Made by a program: the position numbers and the translations under genes. A DNA stretch of 64,000 nt, taken from JAJVID01 sp963743425. Its GTDB lineage: Bacteria > Acidobacteriota > Blastocatellia > RBC074. The notes under the pieces are model-generated. The model had not been told where the DNA came from. It saw only the letters and a program-made list of their open reading frames with translations, and did no database searches. Below are positions 43,711-52,566 of the stretch, in pieces (the stretch's first letter is position 1; every line of letters starts with the position of its first letter). The DNA is taken from NCBI GenBank assembly GCA_963743425.1, contig CAVUPU010000002.1, positions 310,001 through 374,000 of the forward strand, read 5' to 3'.

Positions 43711-44796
43711 ATGAAAAACAGTTCGCGACGCAGTTTTCTTCGCGCCTCCGCACTGGCGTCCGTTGGATTAACGACGATCAGCGCGCATGGTTTTCGCGAT
43801 CTATCCAAACAAACCGATATCCGAGTTGAAGACCTCAGCTTCAGCTACGAGGAATTCCTCTACCGCGCCCCCTACAAATTCGGTGGCGTGCCAGTTGACC
43901 GCGCGACGATCCTGAACGTCAACGTCACCGCGCGAACGCGTGACGGTAAAACGGCGAAAGGCTTCGGCTCGATGCCGCTGGGCAACGTCTGGTCGTTCCC
44001 CTCACGCGAGATGTCGTACGACACAACGCTCGGCGCGATGAAATCGCTGGCAGAGCGCGCTGCAAAGATTACGTCCGGCTACAAAGAATTCGGCCACCCG
44101 ATTGACATCAACGCCGCGCTCGAACCGGAGTATCTGAAAGCAGCCGATGAAGTCTCGAAGGCGTTGAAGCTTGTCGCGCCGATTCCGAAGCTCTGCACGC
44201 TGGTCACAGCCAGCCCATTCGACGCCGCGATCCACGACGCCTTCGGCAAGGTTCACAATCGGAGCTGTTATCAGACATACGGCCGCGATCTATTGCCGCG
44301 CGACCTGTCGAACTATCTCAACGCCGATTTCAAAGGCGAGTATCTGGATCGTTACGTACTGTCGAAGCCTAAGCTGCAGATCGCGATGTTTCATTCGGTC
44401 GGCGGCGCCGACGCCGTGCTTCCGTCCGAACTGAAAGAACGGCTCAATGATGGATTGCCTGAAACGCTGGCCGAGTGGATCAAGTTCAACGGTCTGACCC
44501 ACATCAAGATCAAATTGCAGGGCGAGGATTTGAAATGGGACATCGAGCGCACGGTCAACATTGATCGCGTGGCTTCGGAGACCCGTCCGAAGATCGGTTG
44601 GAAGTATTGCGTGGATTTCAACGAGCGGTGTCCGAATGTTGAATACGTTCTCGAATATCTGCGCAAGGTAAAGGAGCTGACTCCTGCCGGCTTCGATCGC
44701 ATTCTCTACCTGGAACAGCCGACGGCGCGCGACCTGAAGGCCAATCGCCAAAACGTCATGCGCGAGGCCGAACATGCTGCGCCCCATCGTTGTTGA
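43711..44796 (+). CDS. Enolase-superfamily (mandelate racemase-like) protein with Tat signal, 5' part of a split gene
   Basis: Reads MKNSSRRSFLRASALASVGL, a twin-arginine-type signal, then an enolase-superfamily capping domain and barrel. THIKIKLQGEDLKWD holds the base lysine region (about residue 265), WKYCVDFNE the first metal ligand and RILYLEQPTA the second. The frame runs out after NVMREAEHAAPHRC, while the barrel continues in the next frame from about 44774. One extra base near 44770 explains the break. The superfamily dehydrates or racemises sugar acids, in line with the two Tat-exported genes upstream. Confidence 0.8.
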   Translation: MKNSSRRSFLRASALASVGLTTISAHGFRDLSKQTDIRVEDLSFSYEEFLYRAPYKFGGVPVDRATILNVNVTARTRDGKTAKGFGSMPLGNVWSFPSREMSYDTTLGAMKSLAERAAKITSGYKEFGHPIDINAALEPEYLKAADEVSKALKLVAPIPKLCTLVTASPFDAAIHDAFGKVHNRSCYQTYGRDLLPRDLSNYLNADFKGEYLDRYVLSKPKLQIAMFHSVGGADAVLPSELKERLNDGLPETLAEWIKFNGLTHIKIKLQGEDLKWDIERTVNIDRVASETRPKIGWKYCVDFNERCPNVEYVLEYLRKVKELTPAGFDRILYLEQPTARDLKANRQNVMREAEHAAPHRC

Positions 44797-45172
44797 TGAA
44801 TCGCTGGTTGATCTGGAGAGCCTGCTGCTGGCGCGCGAGATGGGCTACACGGGCGTGGCGTTGAAGGCGTGCAAGGGACAATCTCACGCGATGCTGATGG
44901 CGGCGGCGGCGCAGAAGTACAAGATGTTCTTGACCGTGCAGGACCTGACCTGCCCCGGCGCGTCCTTGATTCACTCGGTCGGAATAGCGACGAACGTTCC
45001 CGGCGTGGCCGGCATTGAAGCCAATGCGCGGCAGTATATGCCAGCGGCCAACAAATCCTGGGAAAAACGATTTCCGGGATTGTTAATCGTGAAGGACGGG
45101 ACGATGCGAACGGCGAGCCTGAACGGGAGAGGCCTCAGCGCTACTGTTTGGCGCTCCCCCCATAGATTTTGA
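44774..45172 (+). pseudogene. 3' part of the split enolase-superfamily gene
   Basis: The frame opens MLRPIVVDESLVDLESLLLA and continues with GYTGVALKACKGQSHAMLMA, SVGIATNVPGVAGIEAN and LNGRGLSATVW, the distal barrel strands expected after the EQP segment of the upstream part. The start codon here is only an internal methionine; there is no ribosome binding site. Together the two parts make a protein of about 485 residues, normal for an exported member of the family. Confidence 0.75.
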
Positions 45173-45184
45173 GGAATTTTCATT

Positions 45185-45273
45185 TTCCATTTTCCATATT
45201 ACATTTTTCATTTGTCATTGCCTGAGATGATCTTCTGCAATGACAAATGAAAAATGTAATATGGAAAATGGAA
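45185..45273. repeat. TTTTCCA-heptamer inverted repeat, 37-nt arms
   Basis: Arms at 45185-45221 and 45237-45273 are perfect complements with a 15-nt loop. The left arm parses as TTTTCCA, TATTACA, TTTTTCA, TTTGTCA heptamers, and its outer half resembles 1632-1656. It lies between convergent genes (enolase-superfamily and SNF2 helicase), where it could act as a bidirectional transcript end. Confidence 0.92.
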
Positions 45274-45288
45274 TCCGCCTTTCTTCGA

Positions 45289-48200
45289 TCAGGATAACAA
45301 TAATTCCAAATCCTCTTTGGTCATGTTGCGGATGAGACTGTCGTCGGCGTTGATGATTGCGTCGGCGAGGTCGCGCTTGGTGTTTTGGAGCGCTAGGACT
45401 TTCTCTTCGACGGTGTCGCGGGCGATGATGCGGTAAGCGAAGACCCGCCGCGTCTGGCCGATGCGATGCGCGCGATCGATCGCCTGCGACTCGACCGCCG
45501 GGTTCCACCACGGGTCGAGCAGGTAGACGTATTCGGCCGCGGTCAGGTTCAATCCCAATCCGCCGGCCTTCAAACTGATCAGGAACAATTTGCAGCCGGG
45601 GTCATTTTGGAACCTCTCGACACAAGCCTGCCGGTCGCGCGTCGAGCCGTCGAGGTACTCGTATTCGATCTTCTCCTTGTCCAGGCGCCCGCGCAGAATA
45701 GAGAGGAAGCTGGTGAACTGCGAAAAGACCAGGACCTTGTGGTCTTCCTCGAACAGCTCGACGAGTTGCGGAAGCAGCAGGTCCAACTTCGCCGAATCCT
45801 CCTTGACGCGCTTCTTATCAATCAATCCCGGATGGAGCGCGGCCTGGCGCAATCGGAGCAGCGCTTCGAGCGTCTGTATCTTCGATTTCGCGATGCCGTC
45901 GCGGGCGATGCGGTCGAGCAGCGCGTTGCGGTAATGGTCGCGCAGTTCGTTGTAGAGCTTGCGCTGCTCCGGTTCGAGTTCGCAGAAGATGGTCTGTTCC
46001 TGTTTCGCCGGGAGGTCTTTCGCGACCTGGCTCTTCGTGCGGCGCAGGATGAAGGGACGCAGTGCCTGAGCGAGCAACTGCCGCGTCTCCTCATCGGGGT
46101 TTCGCGCGACTCCGCCCGCGAGCTTGAAGACCGAAGCCGCTCCGAGCATCCCGGGGTTCAGGAATTCAAACAAGCTCCACAATTCGCCCAGATGGTTCTC
46201 GATCGGGGTTCCGCTCAGCGCCAGCCGATGATCGCCCTTCAGCAATCGCGTCGCCTTCGCCGAAGCCGTGTCGGCGTTCTTGATCGCCTGCGCCTCGTCG
46301 AGGATGACGTAATCGAACCGCATGTCTTTAAAAAGAACCGCGTCGTTGCGCAGCGTGCCGTAGGTGGTCAGGATCAGATCGTAATCGTCGAAATGTTCAA
46401 GGCTCTCTTTCCCCCTTGTATGCCCGGTGTGATCGAGCACGCGCAGCTTGGGAGTGAATCTCGCCGCCTCCTGCTTCCAATTGAAGACCAGAGATTTCGG
46501 GACAACGACGATGGAAGGAGAGAGGGGGAGAGGGGGAGAGGGGGAGACAAGGAGAGAGGGAGACATTTTTGATTGAGTTGTCTCCTTGTTTCCTTGTCTC
46601 CCTGTCTCCCTGTCTCCCTGTCTCCCTGACTCCCTGTCTCCTTGTCTTCCCCTCTCTTCACGAAATTGGCGTCGCGATTCGAGCAGCGCCAGCACCTGGA
46701 TGGTCTTGCCCAGGCCCATATCGTCCGCCAAACACCCACCAAAGCCGAATTGACGCAGGAAGTTTATCCAGCCCAGGCCGTCTTTCTGATAAGGGCGCAG
46801 TTCCCCGTTGAACTCTCCGAGCGGATCGGCGGGCTTGACGCCTTCAAACCGCTTCAACTCGTCGCGGGCGCGAGCGAAGGTCTCGTCGAAATCGGCGTCA
46901 GGCTGGCAGCCAAGGAGCGCGTTAAGCATGCCGACCTGCGTCTTGCGGAAACGCAGATGGTCTGCATGCGTCTCGCCGAGTCCCGCAATAAAGCCGTACT
47001 TATTCAGCCAGTCTTCAGGCAGCATTCCATATGTGCCGTCGTCGAGCTTGATCATGCTGTCGCCGCGCCTCAACGCGGCCAGCAGTTCGGGAAGCCTGGC
47101 CGTTGTTTCGCCGAAATCGATCGAGCCGTGCAGTTCAAACCAGTCAATGCCGGAGCTGACCTGAACTTTGATTTTGCCGGGATTGCGGAAAGTCTTGCCT
47201 TCGGCCTCGACGCGCCAGCCTTCCGCGACCAACTCTCTGACGACGCGAGGGAGCTTCGTCGGGGCGACCTCCCAACCTGACTGCTTCTCGTAATAGTTCG
47301 GCCTGACGTATTTCAAGCCGACCTCGGTCAAGCGCCCGATGAACGCCGCCTCGGCGTCCCAATCGCGCAGGATGTAGCTGCGGTTTTCGACCCGGTAGAC
47401 GCCCCGTCGCGGATCGTCTTTGTCGAGAACGCAGCGCTGCGATTCGGGCGCGTAATCGAACGACAGGCGCGCGCGAAGCCTGGTGTTCTGTCTCTGCGGT
47501 TTGAACGTCAGACAGGGTTGAGGTTTGTCGTTGATCTCCTCATAGCGCAACTCTTCAGGCAGATCGAGTCTGGGCGGCTGGGCCTCGATCAGGACTTCGG
47601 TCATGAACTCGCCGATCTGGTCTTCGGGAACGAAGAGATCGCCGGCGCTGCGCAAGATCGAAATCCAGTGAAACGCGCCTCCGTCGTCGAGCGCGGCGGC
47701 TCTTTCACGCATGAAGATCAATCCGCCATGAAGCATCAGTGTGGCCTTCGCCAGGTCGCATCGCTCCTCGCCACGGCGCAGAACGCCTTCGACAATGTAT
47801 TGGCCAGGCCGCTGGTCGTCGCGGCGAACCCGGATCGAAAACCGCCACGGCTCGCCATCCTCCCATTCGACCACATTCAGTTCGTCCGAATCGCTTCGGG
47901 GCTTCAGATAGCAACGTCCCGTCCGGGCGATCAATGGCAGGATGATCTGAGGCAGGGGCGCGGTGAGGCGGTGGCGAAACGGCGCCGTGTCGTAAGCGTC
48001 CTGGTAATCGTATCCTTTGTAGCTGTAATCCTCCTGCTCGCGCGAACCGGCGAGCATGGCGAAAATCTGGCGGTCGCTCGCGTCGGGCATACTGGTGATC
48101 TGCCATCGCGGGATTCGCTGTTTGCGAGCCTTGCCCCACTCGCCGTTCTGTTTGAGGTCTTGATGGAGCGTGTCGAGGATCAGGTGCTGAGATTCGAGCG

Positions 48201-48771
48201 TGGCCTCGACATCGACTACGTAAATGATCCGGCGCGTGGGCGGCCATTCCTCGCCGATTCCGGCGACCGTCGTGCGCGCGGCGCGTCCGAGCGCGGCAAG
48301 TTGCTCCTTCCAACTCGGGAGCTTCTCTTTCGAGCGGCTTCCGTCGCCGAATACACTGACCACGTTCCGGGGCCGCTGATTGTACTCATCATCGGGCCAC
48401 TCCGCGCCATTATCGTCGTAGAAGCCGTTCTTACCATAATCATAGAAGTCGTCATCACCGAAATCGCGGACCATCTCCAGCGGGCCGCGGGCGCCATTGC
48501 CGCGAAGGAATCTTTTTCCTTCCGCGGCCAGTATCGCCGCCCAGAGATGCTTGCAAGGCTCGCGCTCGAAATCCGGGCAATCGCAATGGACGATGAGTTC
48601 ATCCCCTTCGATTTCGAGGTCAACCCTGTAAGTTCGGCTCCCGCGCACTCTGGCATAGACCTCCCAGTCGGAGCCGTTCGTGATCTTTACCCTGCCTTCC
48701 TGAAAGTAATCGGCGCCGCGTGAACGAACCGCCGTTGAAAAATCGATCGAGAGTTCTGTAATGAGTGACAT
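45289..48771 (-). CDS. SNF2/Rad54 family DEAD-like helicase with SWIM zinc finger
   Basis: A 1,160-residue ATP-dependent DNA translocase. An N-terminal SWIM finger is visible (Cys63-x-Cys65, Cys73-x-His75 in CDCPDFEREPCKHLW), then a long bacterial SNF2-associated region. The helicase core follows: DDMGLGKTIQ (motif I, about 680), LILTTYGTLRND, VILDEAQAIKN (motif II), LALSGTPIENHLGELWSLFE and, in lobe 2, KVLVFSQFTSF, LISLKAGGLGLNLTAAEYV and DRAHRIGQTR (motif VI). The ATG at 48769-48771 is taken as the start without a ribosome binding site. Between motifs I and Ia lie about 45 low-complexity residues (GRQGDRET repeats, then SPSLLVSPSPPLPLSPS) encoded by an inserted 8-bp-repeat palindrome. Confidence 0.93.
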   Translation of the reverse strand: MSLITELSIDFSTAVRSRGADYFQEGRVKITNGSDWEVYARVRGSRTYRVDLEIEGDELIVHCDCPDFEREPCKHLWAAILAAEGKRFLRGNGARGPLEMVRDFGDDDFYDYGKNGFYDDNGAEWPDDEYNQRPRNVVSVFGDGSRSKEKLPSWKEQLAALGRAARTTVAGIGEEWPPTRRIIYVVDVEATLESQHLILDTLHQDLKQNGEWGKARKQRIPRWQITSMPDASDRQIFAMLAGSREQEDYSYKGYDYQDAYDTAPFRHRLTAPLPQIILPLIARTGRCYLKPRSDSDELNVVEWEDGEPWRFSIRVRRDDQRPGQYIVEGVLRRGEERCDLAKATLMLHGGLIFMRERAAALDDGGAFHWISILRSAGDLFVPEDQIGEFMTEVLIEAQPPRLDLPEELRYEEINDKPQPCLTFKPQRQNTRLRARLSFDYAPESQRCVLDKDDPRRGVYRVENRSYILRDWDAEAAFIGRLTEVGLKYVRPNYYEKQSGWEVAPTKLPRVVRELVAEGWRVEAEGKTFRNPGKIKVQVSSGIDWFELHGSIDFGETTARLPELLAALRRGDSMIKLDDGTYGMLPEDWLNKYGFIAGLGETHADHLRFRKTQVGMLNALLGCQPDADFDETFARARDELKRFEGVKPADPLGEFNGELRPYQKDGLGWINFLRQFGFGGCLADDMGLGKTIQVLALLESRRQFREERGRQGDRESGRQGDRETGRQGNKETTQSKMSPSLLVSPSPPLPLSPSIVVVPKSLVFNWKQEAARFTPKLRVLDHTGHTRGKESLEHFDDYDLILTTYGTLRNDAVLFKDMRFDYVILDEAQAIKNADTASAKATRLLKGDHRLALSGTPIENHLGELWSLFEFLNPGMLGAASVFKLAGGVARNPDEETRQLLAQALRPFILRRTKSQVAKDLPAKQEQTIFCELEPEQRKLYNELRDHYRNALLDRIARDGIAKSKIQTLEALLRLRQAALHPGLIDKKRVKEDSAKLDLLLPQLVELFEEDHKVLVFSQFTSFLSILRGRLDKEKIEYEYLDGSTRDRQACVERFQNDPGCKLFLISLKAGGLGLNLTAAEYVYLLDPWWNPAVESQAIDRAHRIGQTRRVFAYRIIARDTVEEKVLALQNTKRDLADAIINADDSLIRNMTKEDLELLLS
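46508..46655. repeat. Octamer-armed repeat inserted in the SNF2 reading frame
   Basis: The right part is a tandem of GTCTCCCT octamers (about seven, with variants); the left part is GGAGAGG/GGGAGACA-type units that can pair with it. Because 8 and 3 share no factor, three octamers give one 8-residue peptide unit on the minus strand, seen as GRQGDRET repeated. Total length keeps the helicase frame open. Confidence 0.88.
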
Positions 48772-48783
48772 AAGTGTTTTGAT

Positions 48784-48865
48784 GGTCGGTGGTTGGTGGT
48801 TGGTGGTTGGTGAAGAATTCAATAATCGTCAGATGCCAACCACCAACCACCGACCACCAACCACC
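48784..48865. repeat. GGTTGGT-heptamer inverted repeat in the SNF2 leader
   Basis: The left arm (48784-48810) is GGTTGGT heptamers with one GGTCGGT; the right arm (48836-48865) is the CCAACCA complement. It starts 13 bp upstream of the SNF2 start codon. The rest of the gap to 49097 (about 230 bp) has no gene and no other recognised feature. Confidence 0.88.
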
Positions 48866-49115
48866 GCCGTCGAATTGGCGAAGCGATTATTGTAATTGAA
48901 ATCGCGACATTGTCACGGCGGGGACTGAAGTTTTCTCATCAGTATGCGCCAATGTCGCGCGCCCGTTTCCCTCGTGAGATGATCAACCGATCTGACTACA
49001 CTTTGTAACGGTCTGCTTTACGCCACAGATTGCAGGGATTAGGATTGGATTGTCAACAAACGCCCCAGATTAAACGGCGCTCCCCTGAACTAGGAGGATG
49101 ACGAGGTATATCAAG

Positions 49116-50030
49116 ATGGAGGAAGGCAACAAAATCGTGAGTGACGCGCAATCTTCAGGTCTGCGCGCGCTGTCGCCCAAACTGACCTGGCGACGGGCCG
49201 CGCTCAAAATCTGGCAGAAAATCTTCGACGACGATGTATTCGGGCGCGCTGCTCAGCTCGCCTACTACTGGCTCTTCTCCATCTTTCCCCTGCTGATCTT
49301 TCTGACCACGCTGCTGGCGTTTTTGCCGATGCGCCAGAGTCTGGATCAATGGATCGGAGCGCTCAGCGCCGTCCTCCCCCCTGAAGCCTTCACGCTGCTC
49401 AACAACACATTCCAGCAGATCGCCAGTCAGCAGCGCGGCGGGTTGCTCAGCTTCAGCGTACTCCTGACGCTTTGGTCGTCGTCGTCGGGGATGGGGGCGA
49501 TCATCACCGCGATCAACAAGGCTTACGGCGAGGGGCGGGAACGGGCATGGTGGAAAGGGCGCCTGCTGGCGATCGCGCTGACGCTGGGACTCGCCGTCTT
49601 CGTCATCTCCGCCCTCGCGTTGATCTTCTTCGGCGAAAGCATCGGCGCGCAGTTAGCGAGGTATTTCGGGTTCAGCCGCACATTCGAAACAGTCTGGGCC
49701 GTGGCGAAATGGCCGATCATCGTTGGCCTGACGCTGCTGGGAGTCCAGTTGATCTATTACTTCGCGCCGAACATCGAGAGAGGCGGAAACGGAAAACGAT
49801 GGGAGTGGCTCTTGCCCGGCGCAACCTTCGCTGTCGGCCTATGGCTGCTGATCTCGTTCGGGTTTCGCTTCTATGTGTCGCGCTTCGGCAATTTCGACGC
49901 GACCTACGGCGCGCTCGGCGGAGTGATAGTTCTAATGCTGTGGCTTTACCTGACCGGAGTGGCGATCCTGGTCGGCGGCGAGATTAACTCGGTATTTCGC
50001 CTTGCTAGCGCGGCGAAATCTGAATTATAA
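49116..50030 (+). CDS. YihY/BrkB family inner-membrane protein
   Basis: A 304-residue polytopic membrane protein of the YihY/virulence factor BrkB family (formerly mis-assigned as RNase BN). Hallmarks: the RAAQLAYYWLFSIFPLLIFLT helix, the WSSSSGMGAIITAINKAYG motif, the NIERGGNGKRWEWLLPGA loop and the DATYGALGGVIVLMLWLYLTG helix followed by GGEINSVF. About six membrane segments. The ATG at 49116 has GAGG nine bases upstream; an ATG at 49098 touches an AGGAGG with no spacing and is less likely. The family's function is not settled. Confidence 0.93.
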   Translation: MEEGNKIVSDAQSSGLRALSPKLTWRRAALKIWQKIFDDDVFGRAAQLAYYWLFSIFPLLIFLTTLLAFLPMRQSLDQWIGALSAVLPPEAFTLLNNTFQQIASQQRGGLLSFSVLLTLWSSSSGMGAIITAINKAYGEGRERAWWKGRLLAIALTLGLAVFVISALALIFFGESIGAQLARYFGFSRTFETVWAVAKWPIIVGLTLLGVQLIYYFAPNIERGGNGKRWEWLLPGATFAVGLWLLISFGFRFYVSRFGNFDATYGALGGVIVLMLWLYLTGVAILVGGEINSVFRLASAAKSEL

Positions 50031-50080
50031 ACAGGGCGCGTTTTTACCGTCATCATACACAGGGCGCGTTTTACCGTCAT
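50031..50080. repeat. Short direct repeat after the YihY gene
   Basis: ACAGGGCGCGTTTTTACCGT (50031-) and the same with one T fewer (50059-) lie in tandem between the YihY and FHA genes, 28 bp apart. It is probably a local duplication. Confidence 0.75.
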
Positions 50081-50113
50081 TAATCAGCAGTTCGAATCTT
50101 TTGAGGTGAATAA

Positions 50114-50809
50114 ATGTCGAATTCGCCATCAGTCGAAGAACAGCTCCGAGAGTGGGTTGATCAGCTCACGTCCGAACACAGACAACTATTGTTGACGATG
50201 TTGACTGAAGACGACCACCTGCGGAGTTCGACGCGGCTCGATTTCGCTGTAATCCAGTTGCGCAGGCTGTGCAAGCAGCGCGGATTCGATTGGGACCGGA
50301 TGGCCGAGGGCGAGCGCGAGTCGTTTCTCGACAACCTGATTCACGAAACCGAAATGTACGCCACTCAGGCAGGCGTCCCTTCGATCGTTCCGGTTCTTCC
50401 CTGCTCCTGCTGCGGGCGCGACGTGACGCCGAGCGACCTCTACCGTATCTATTTCGGCGAGCGCCCGCCGAGCGTTGAGGTCGCGCTGGCCAAGCTGATC
50501 TTGATGGACATGGATCTCAACGCCCAGTTCCCTCTCCCGGCGGATAACGAAATCACCATTGGTCGCGTTGATCCGCACCGCGGTATCCGGCCCGACATCG
50601 ACCTCTCGAAGTTCGACCCGGCGTCGCGAATCTCGCGCCGTCATGCGCGAATCACCTCTCGCGGCAGCCAGTTTTATATCGAAGACCTCGGCAGCGCCAA
50701 TGGCACGATCATCAATGGCCGCGCCCGTCTCAAACCCCAGGAACCTTACCCGCTGGTCAACGGCGACGTTCTAAAGATCGGAGAGACCACCTTAAAGTTT
50801 ACCGTTTAG
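50114..50809 (+). CDS. FHA domain protein
   Basis: A 231-residue cytosolic protein with a C-terminal forkhead-associated domain that binds phosphothreonine. Key residues: ITIGRVDPH (strand with the conserved Gly-Arg), RISRRHARIT (Ser-x2-His), YIEDLGSANGTIINGRA (LxSxNGT) and VLKIGETTLKFTV. The N-terminal 90 residues are helical and include a CSCCGRDVTPSDLYRIYFG segment that may bind a metal or act as a docking part. No kinase or secretion gene is adjacent, so its partner is unknown. Confidence 0.9.
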   Translation: MSNSPSVEEQLREWVDQLTSEHRQLLLTMLTEDDHLRSSTRLDFAVIQLRRLCKQRGFDWDRMAEGERESFLDNLIHETEMYATQAGVPSIVPVLPCSCCGRDVTPSDLYRIYFGERPPSVEVALAKLILMDMDLNAQFPLPADNEITIGRVDPHRGIRPDIDLSKFDPASRISRRHARITSRGSQFYIEDLGSANGTIINGRARLKPQEPYPLVNGDVLKIGETTLKFTV

Positions 50810-51151
50810 CGATTATCATCCGGGAGAAACAAAAGCGCGCGAGACTCAATGAAATGTCGCTCGATGAAGTAATCACGGCGTTAATGTAGTTGATGCCCTT
50901 CCCTGGGGGGTCGTTCCGCAAACGGCAAAGCAGGGCGCCTCGTTGTTCATGGCGCCCTGCTTTGCCTGTCTACAGTGAGCCTCGTTTTCCTCAGCCCCTC
51001 GGTGACCTGGTTACTCACTAGGCCGCCTATTGCGCCTATCATGCCCTCAATGACTCGCCGCGTCAATGCTTTCGAGGTCTTATCGAGGGTTGTATCACAT
51101 TATAATTTCCGCAAGCGCTGATAGGTGAGGTTGGCGCGGAGATGTAGAATT
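50810..51151. other. Gene-free spacer with a 16-bp-arm hairpin
   Basis: About 340 bp without a gene. A perfect hairpin occurs at 50924-50966 (GGCAAAGCAGGGCGCC and its complement, 11-nt loop), 115 bp past the FHA stop; no T-tract follows. Nothing else is recognised. Confidence 0.7.
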
Positions 51152-51381
51152 TCAGGTGAGTTCGTCTGGTGATTCAGCCGACGGCGCAAAGCCATACATT
51201 TTGTCCAGCCTTTTCAACTCTGCGATCGCGCTCCGCATTCGAACCGCGTCGTCGCTGTCAGCGCAATCAAGCGCGAAAAGGATGATCGCGGCGCGTATTT
51301 TCCAGCGGTAGTCCCGGGCTGAGCATTCGATAGGATGCCATTGTGAATGTGATCTATGACCTTGCGAACATCTTCTGTCAT
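51152..51381 (-). pseudogene. Small helical protein, probably frameshifted
   Basis: AAGGAG seven bases before the ATG at 51379-51381 gives a credible start: MTEDVRKVIDHIHNGILS. Near 51303 the reading frame turns into poor sequence, while the next frame carries a coherent stretch (IRAAIILFALDCADSDDAVR and AIAELKRLDKMYGFAPS) down to the stop at 51152. Read together they would give a helical protein of about 76 residues. Family unknown. Without the shift a 55-residue product would result. Confidence 0.4.
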
Positions 51382-51529
51382 AGTGAGTCTCCTTCGCCCG
51401 AACGCCATGACAACGAGGGTGACAGGTGAACGCCTTCATAACTGCCACCCTCTTGTGGGAACAACCAGATATTGCTTTATACGGCGCCGATCGGATCAAC
51501 AACACAAATTCGATATAGGAGGTATATCA

Positions 51530-51577
51530 ATGCAAACACCTATGCAAAATGGGCGCCTGGCGCCCGCCTTTCGCTAA
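51530..51577 (+). CDS. Possible 15-codon micro-ORF or gene remnant
   Basis: AGGAGG lies seven bases before the ATG at 51530, a near-ideal ribosome binding site. The frame is only MQTPMQNGRLAPAFR before a stop. GGGCGCC/GGCGCCC forms a short palindrome within it. It could be a tiny translated ORF, a leader peptide, or the start of a gene cut short by a repeat insertion. No gene follows on the same strand for 1 kb. Confidence 0.25.
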   Translation: MQTPMQNGRLAPAFR

Positions 51578-51767
51578 ACTCCTGATTCCACAAGGAGAGT
51601 GACGCCCGATGAATTCGGACGATAGCGCGATACGTGACAGTTTGTCGCTGTGACAGGGGGCCTGCCGTGTCAGCGGAGGCTGGGAGACTGAATGAAGCTG
51701 GCTGAACCACGGCTAACTAACCCGGGCTTAGTTACTCTATCCAGTGGTAGCCGCGTACAACCGTAAA

Positions 51768-51797
51768 CCAAAAAAGCCACTCGGATTACGGAGTGGC
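51768..51797 (-). terminator. Rho-independent terminator of the acidic secreted protein gene
   Basis: On the minus strand GCCACTC, an 8-nt loop and GAGTGGC are followed by six T. It lies about 30 bp beyond the stop codon at 51826, a textbook intrinsic terminator. The rest of the gap from 51382 has no other gene apart from the possible micro-ORF. Confidence 0.9.
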
Positions 51798-51825
51798 TTG
51801 GTTCTTTACTTGCCGAGTTAGCCGA

Positions 51826-52158
51826 TTAGAACCGGCGATCCCCACGGCCCCGATATAATCGGTTGCGTTGATGGCGTCTCCACCGCCAGCCGTCGTCATC
51901 AAAGCGGTCACGATTCCGCCACCGCCTCCGGTCTCTGTCGTTGTCATCGTCATCATCACCGTCATCATCACCGTCGTTATCGTCATCGTCATCGTCTTTG
52001 TCTTTGTCGCGATCCTTATCCGATCGTTTTTCTTTCCGGTCCTTTTTGTCTTTATCCTCAGCCTGAACCGTGGACAGGCTCGATAGACTGGAGCCAACGA
52101 TAAATCCCAAAGAGAGGACTAGCGCGAACACGTACTGCATTATCTTTTGGACTTTCAT
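51826..52158 (-). CDS. Small secreted Asp/Arg-rich protein
   Basis: Unrecognised 110-residue product. A signal peptide is clear (MKVQKIMQYVFALVLSLGFI, with a cleavage region near TVQAED). The mature part is extremely charged: a Lys/Asp block (EDKDKKDRKEKRSDKDRDK), a nearly pure aspartate run of about 20 residues, and an Arg/Trp-rich tail (RWRNRDRFDDDGWRWRRH). It probably binds cations or minerals outside the cell; this is inference. Monocistronic with its own terminator, like the EF-hand-like gene at 4914. Low-complexity sequence makes homology weak. Confidence 0.65.
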   Translation of the reverse strand: MKVQKIMQYVFALVLSLGFIVGSSLSSLSTVQAEDKDKKDRKEKRSDKDRDKDKDDDDDDNDGDDDGDDDDDNDRDRRRWRNRDRFDDDGWRWRRHQRNRLYRGRGDRRF

Positions 52159-52566
52159 TTTACTTACGACTGGATACGTCAAATTGCGTAATTGCGACTG
52201 AGTTCCAGGCCTCCTTTATGCAGGCGTTAAAGCACTTATCAGGCCAGAGTTTGAGCGGCGGGCGCCAGGGCTAAAGCGTTCAAATTCAATCTCAGAGATT
52301 TTGGTTGTCCAATCCGAAAATTATTTTGGCGTTTGCTACGTCCCAATTCGTGCAACCGCATGACTAAATGGGGCGGACGCTATTCGAATTGCGCGTTCGC
52401 TTTTCGGCGGATACGCCAGCGCCCCCCAAAATCAGCTCCAGCGAGTATCAGCAGCGCAAAACGGCGCCTCATTCTAATTGACGTTTGACTCCAAATGGCC
52501 AAAACTGCTCCGGCAGCGATCGCTGAAGTTCAACTCGACAATATCATTCAATACGCTGGAGACCCG
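52159..52566. other. Gene-free spacer
   Basis: About 400 bp with the divergent upstream regions of the acidic secreted protein and the amidohydrolase. An open frame does start at 52495, but the signal peptide of the amidohydrolase begins at the ATG at 52567. No repeat or RNA gene is recognised. Confidence 0.5.
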
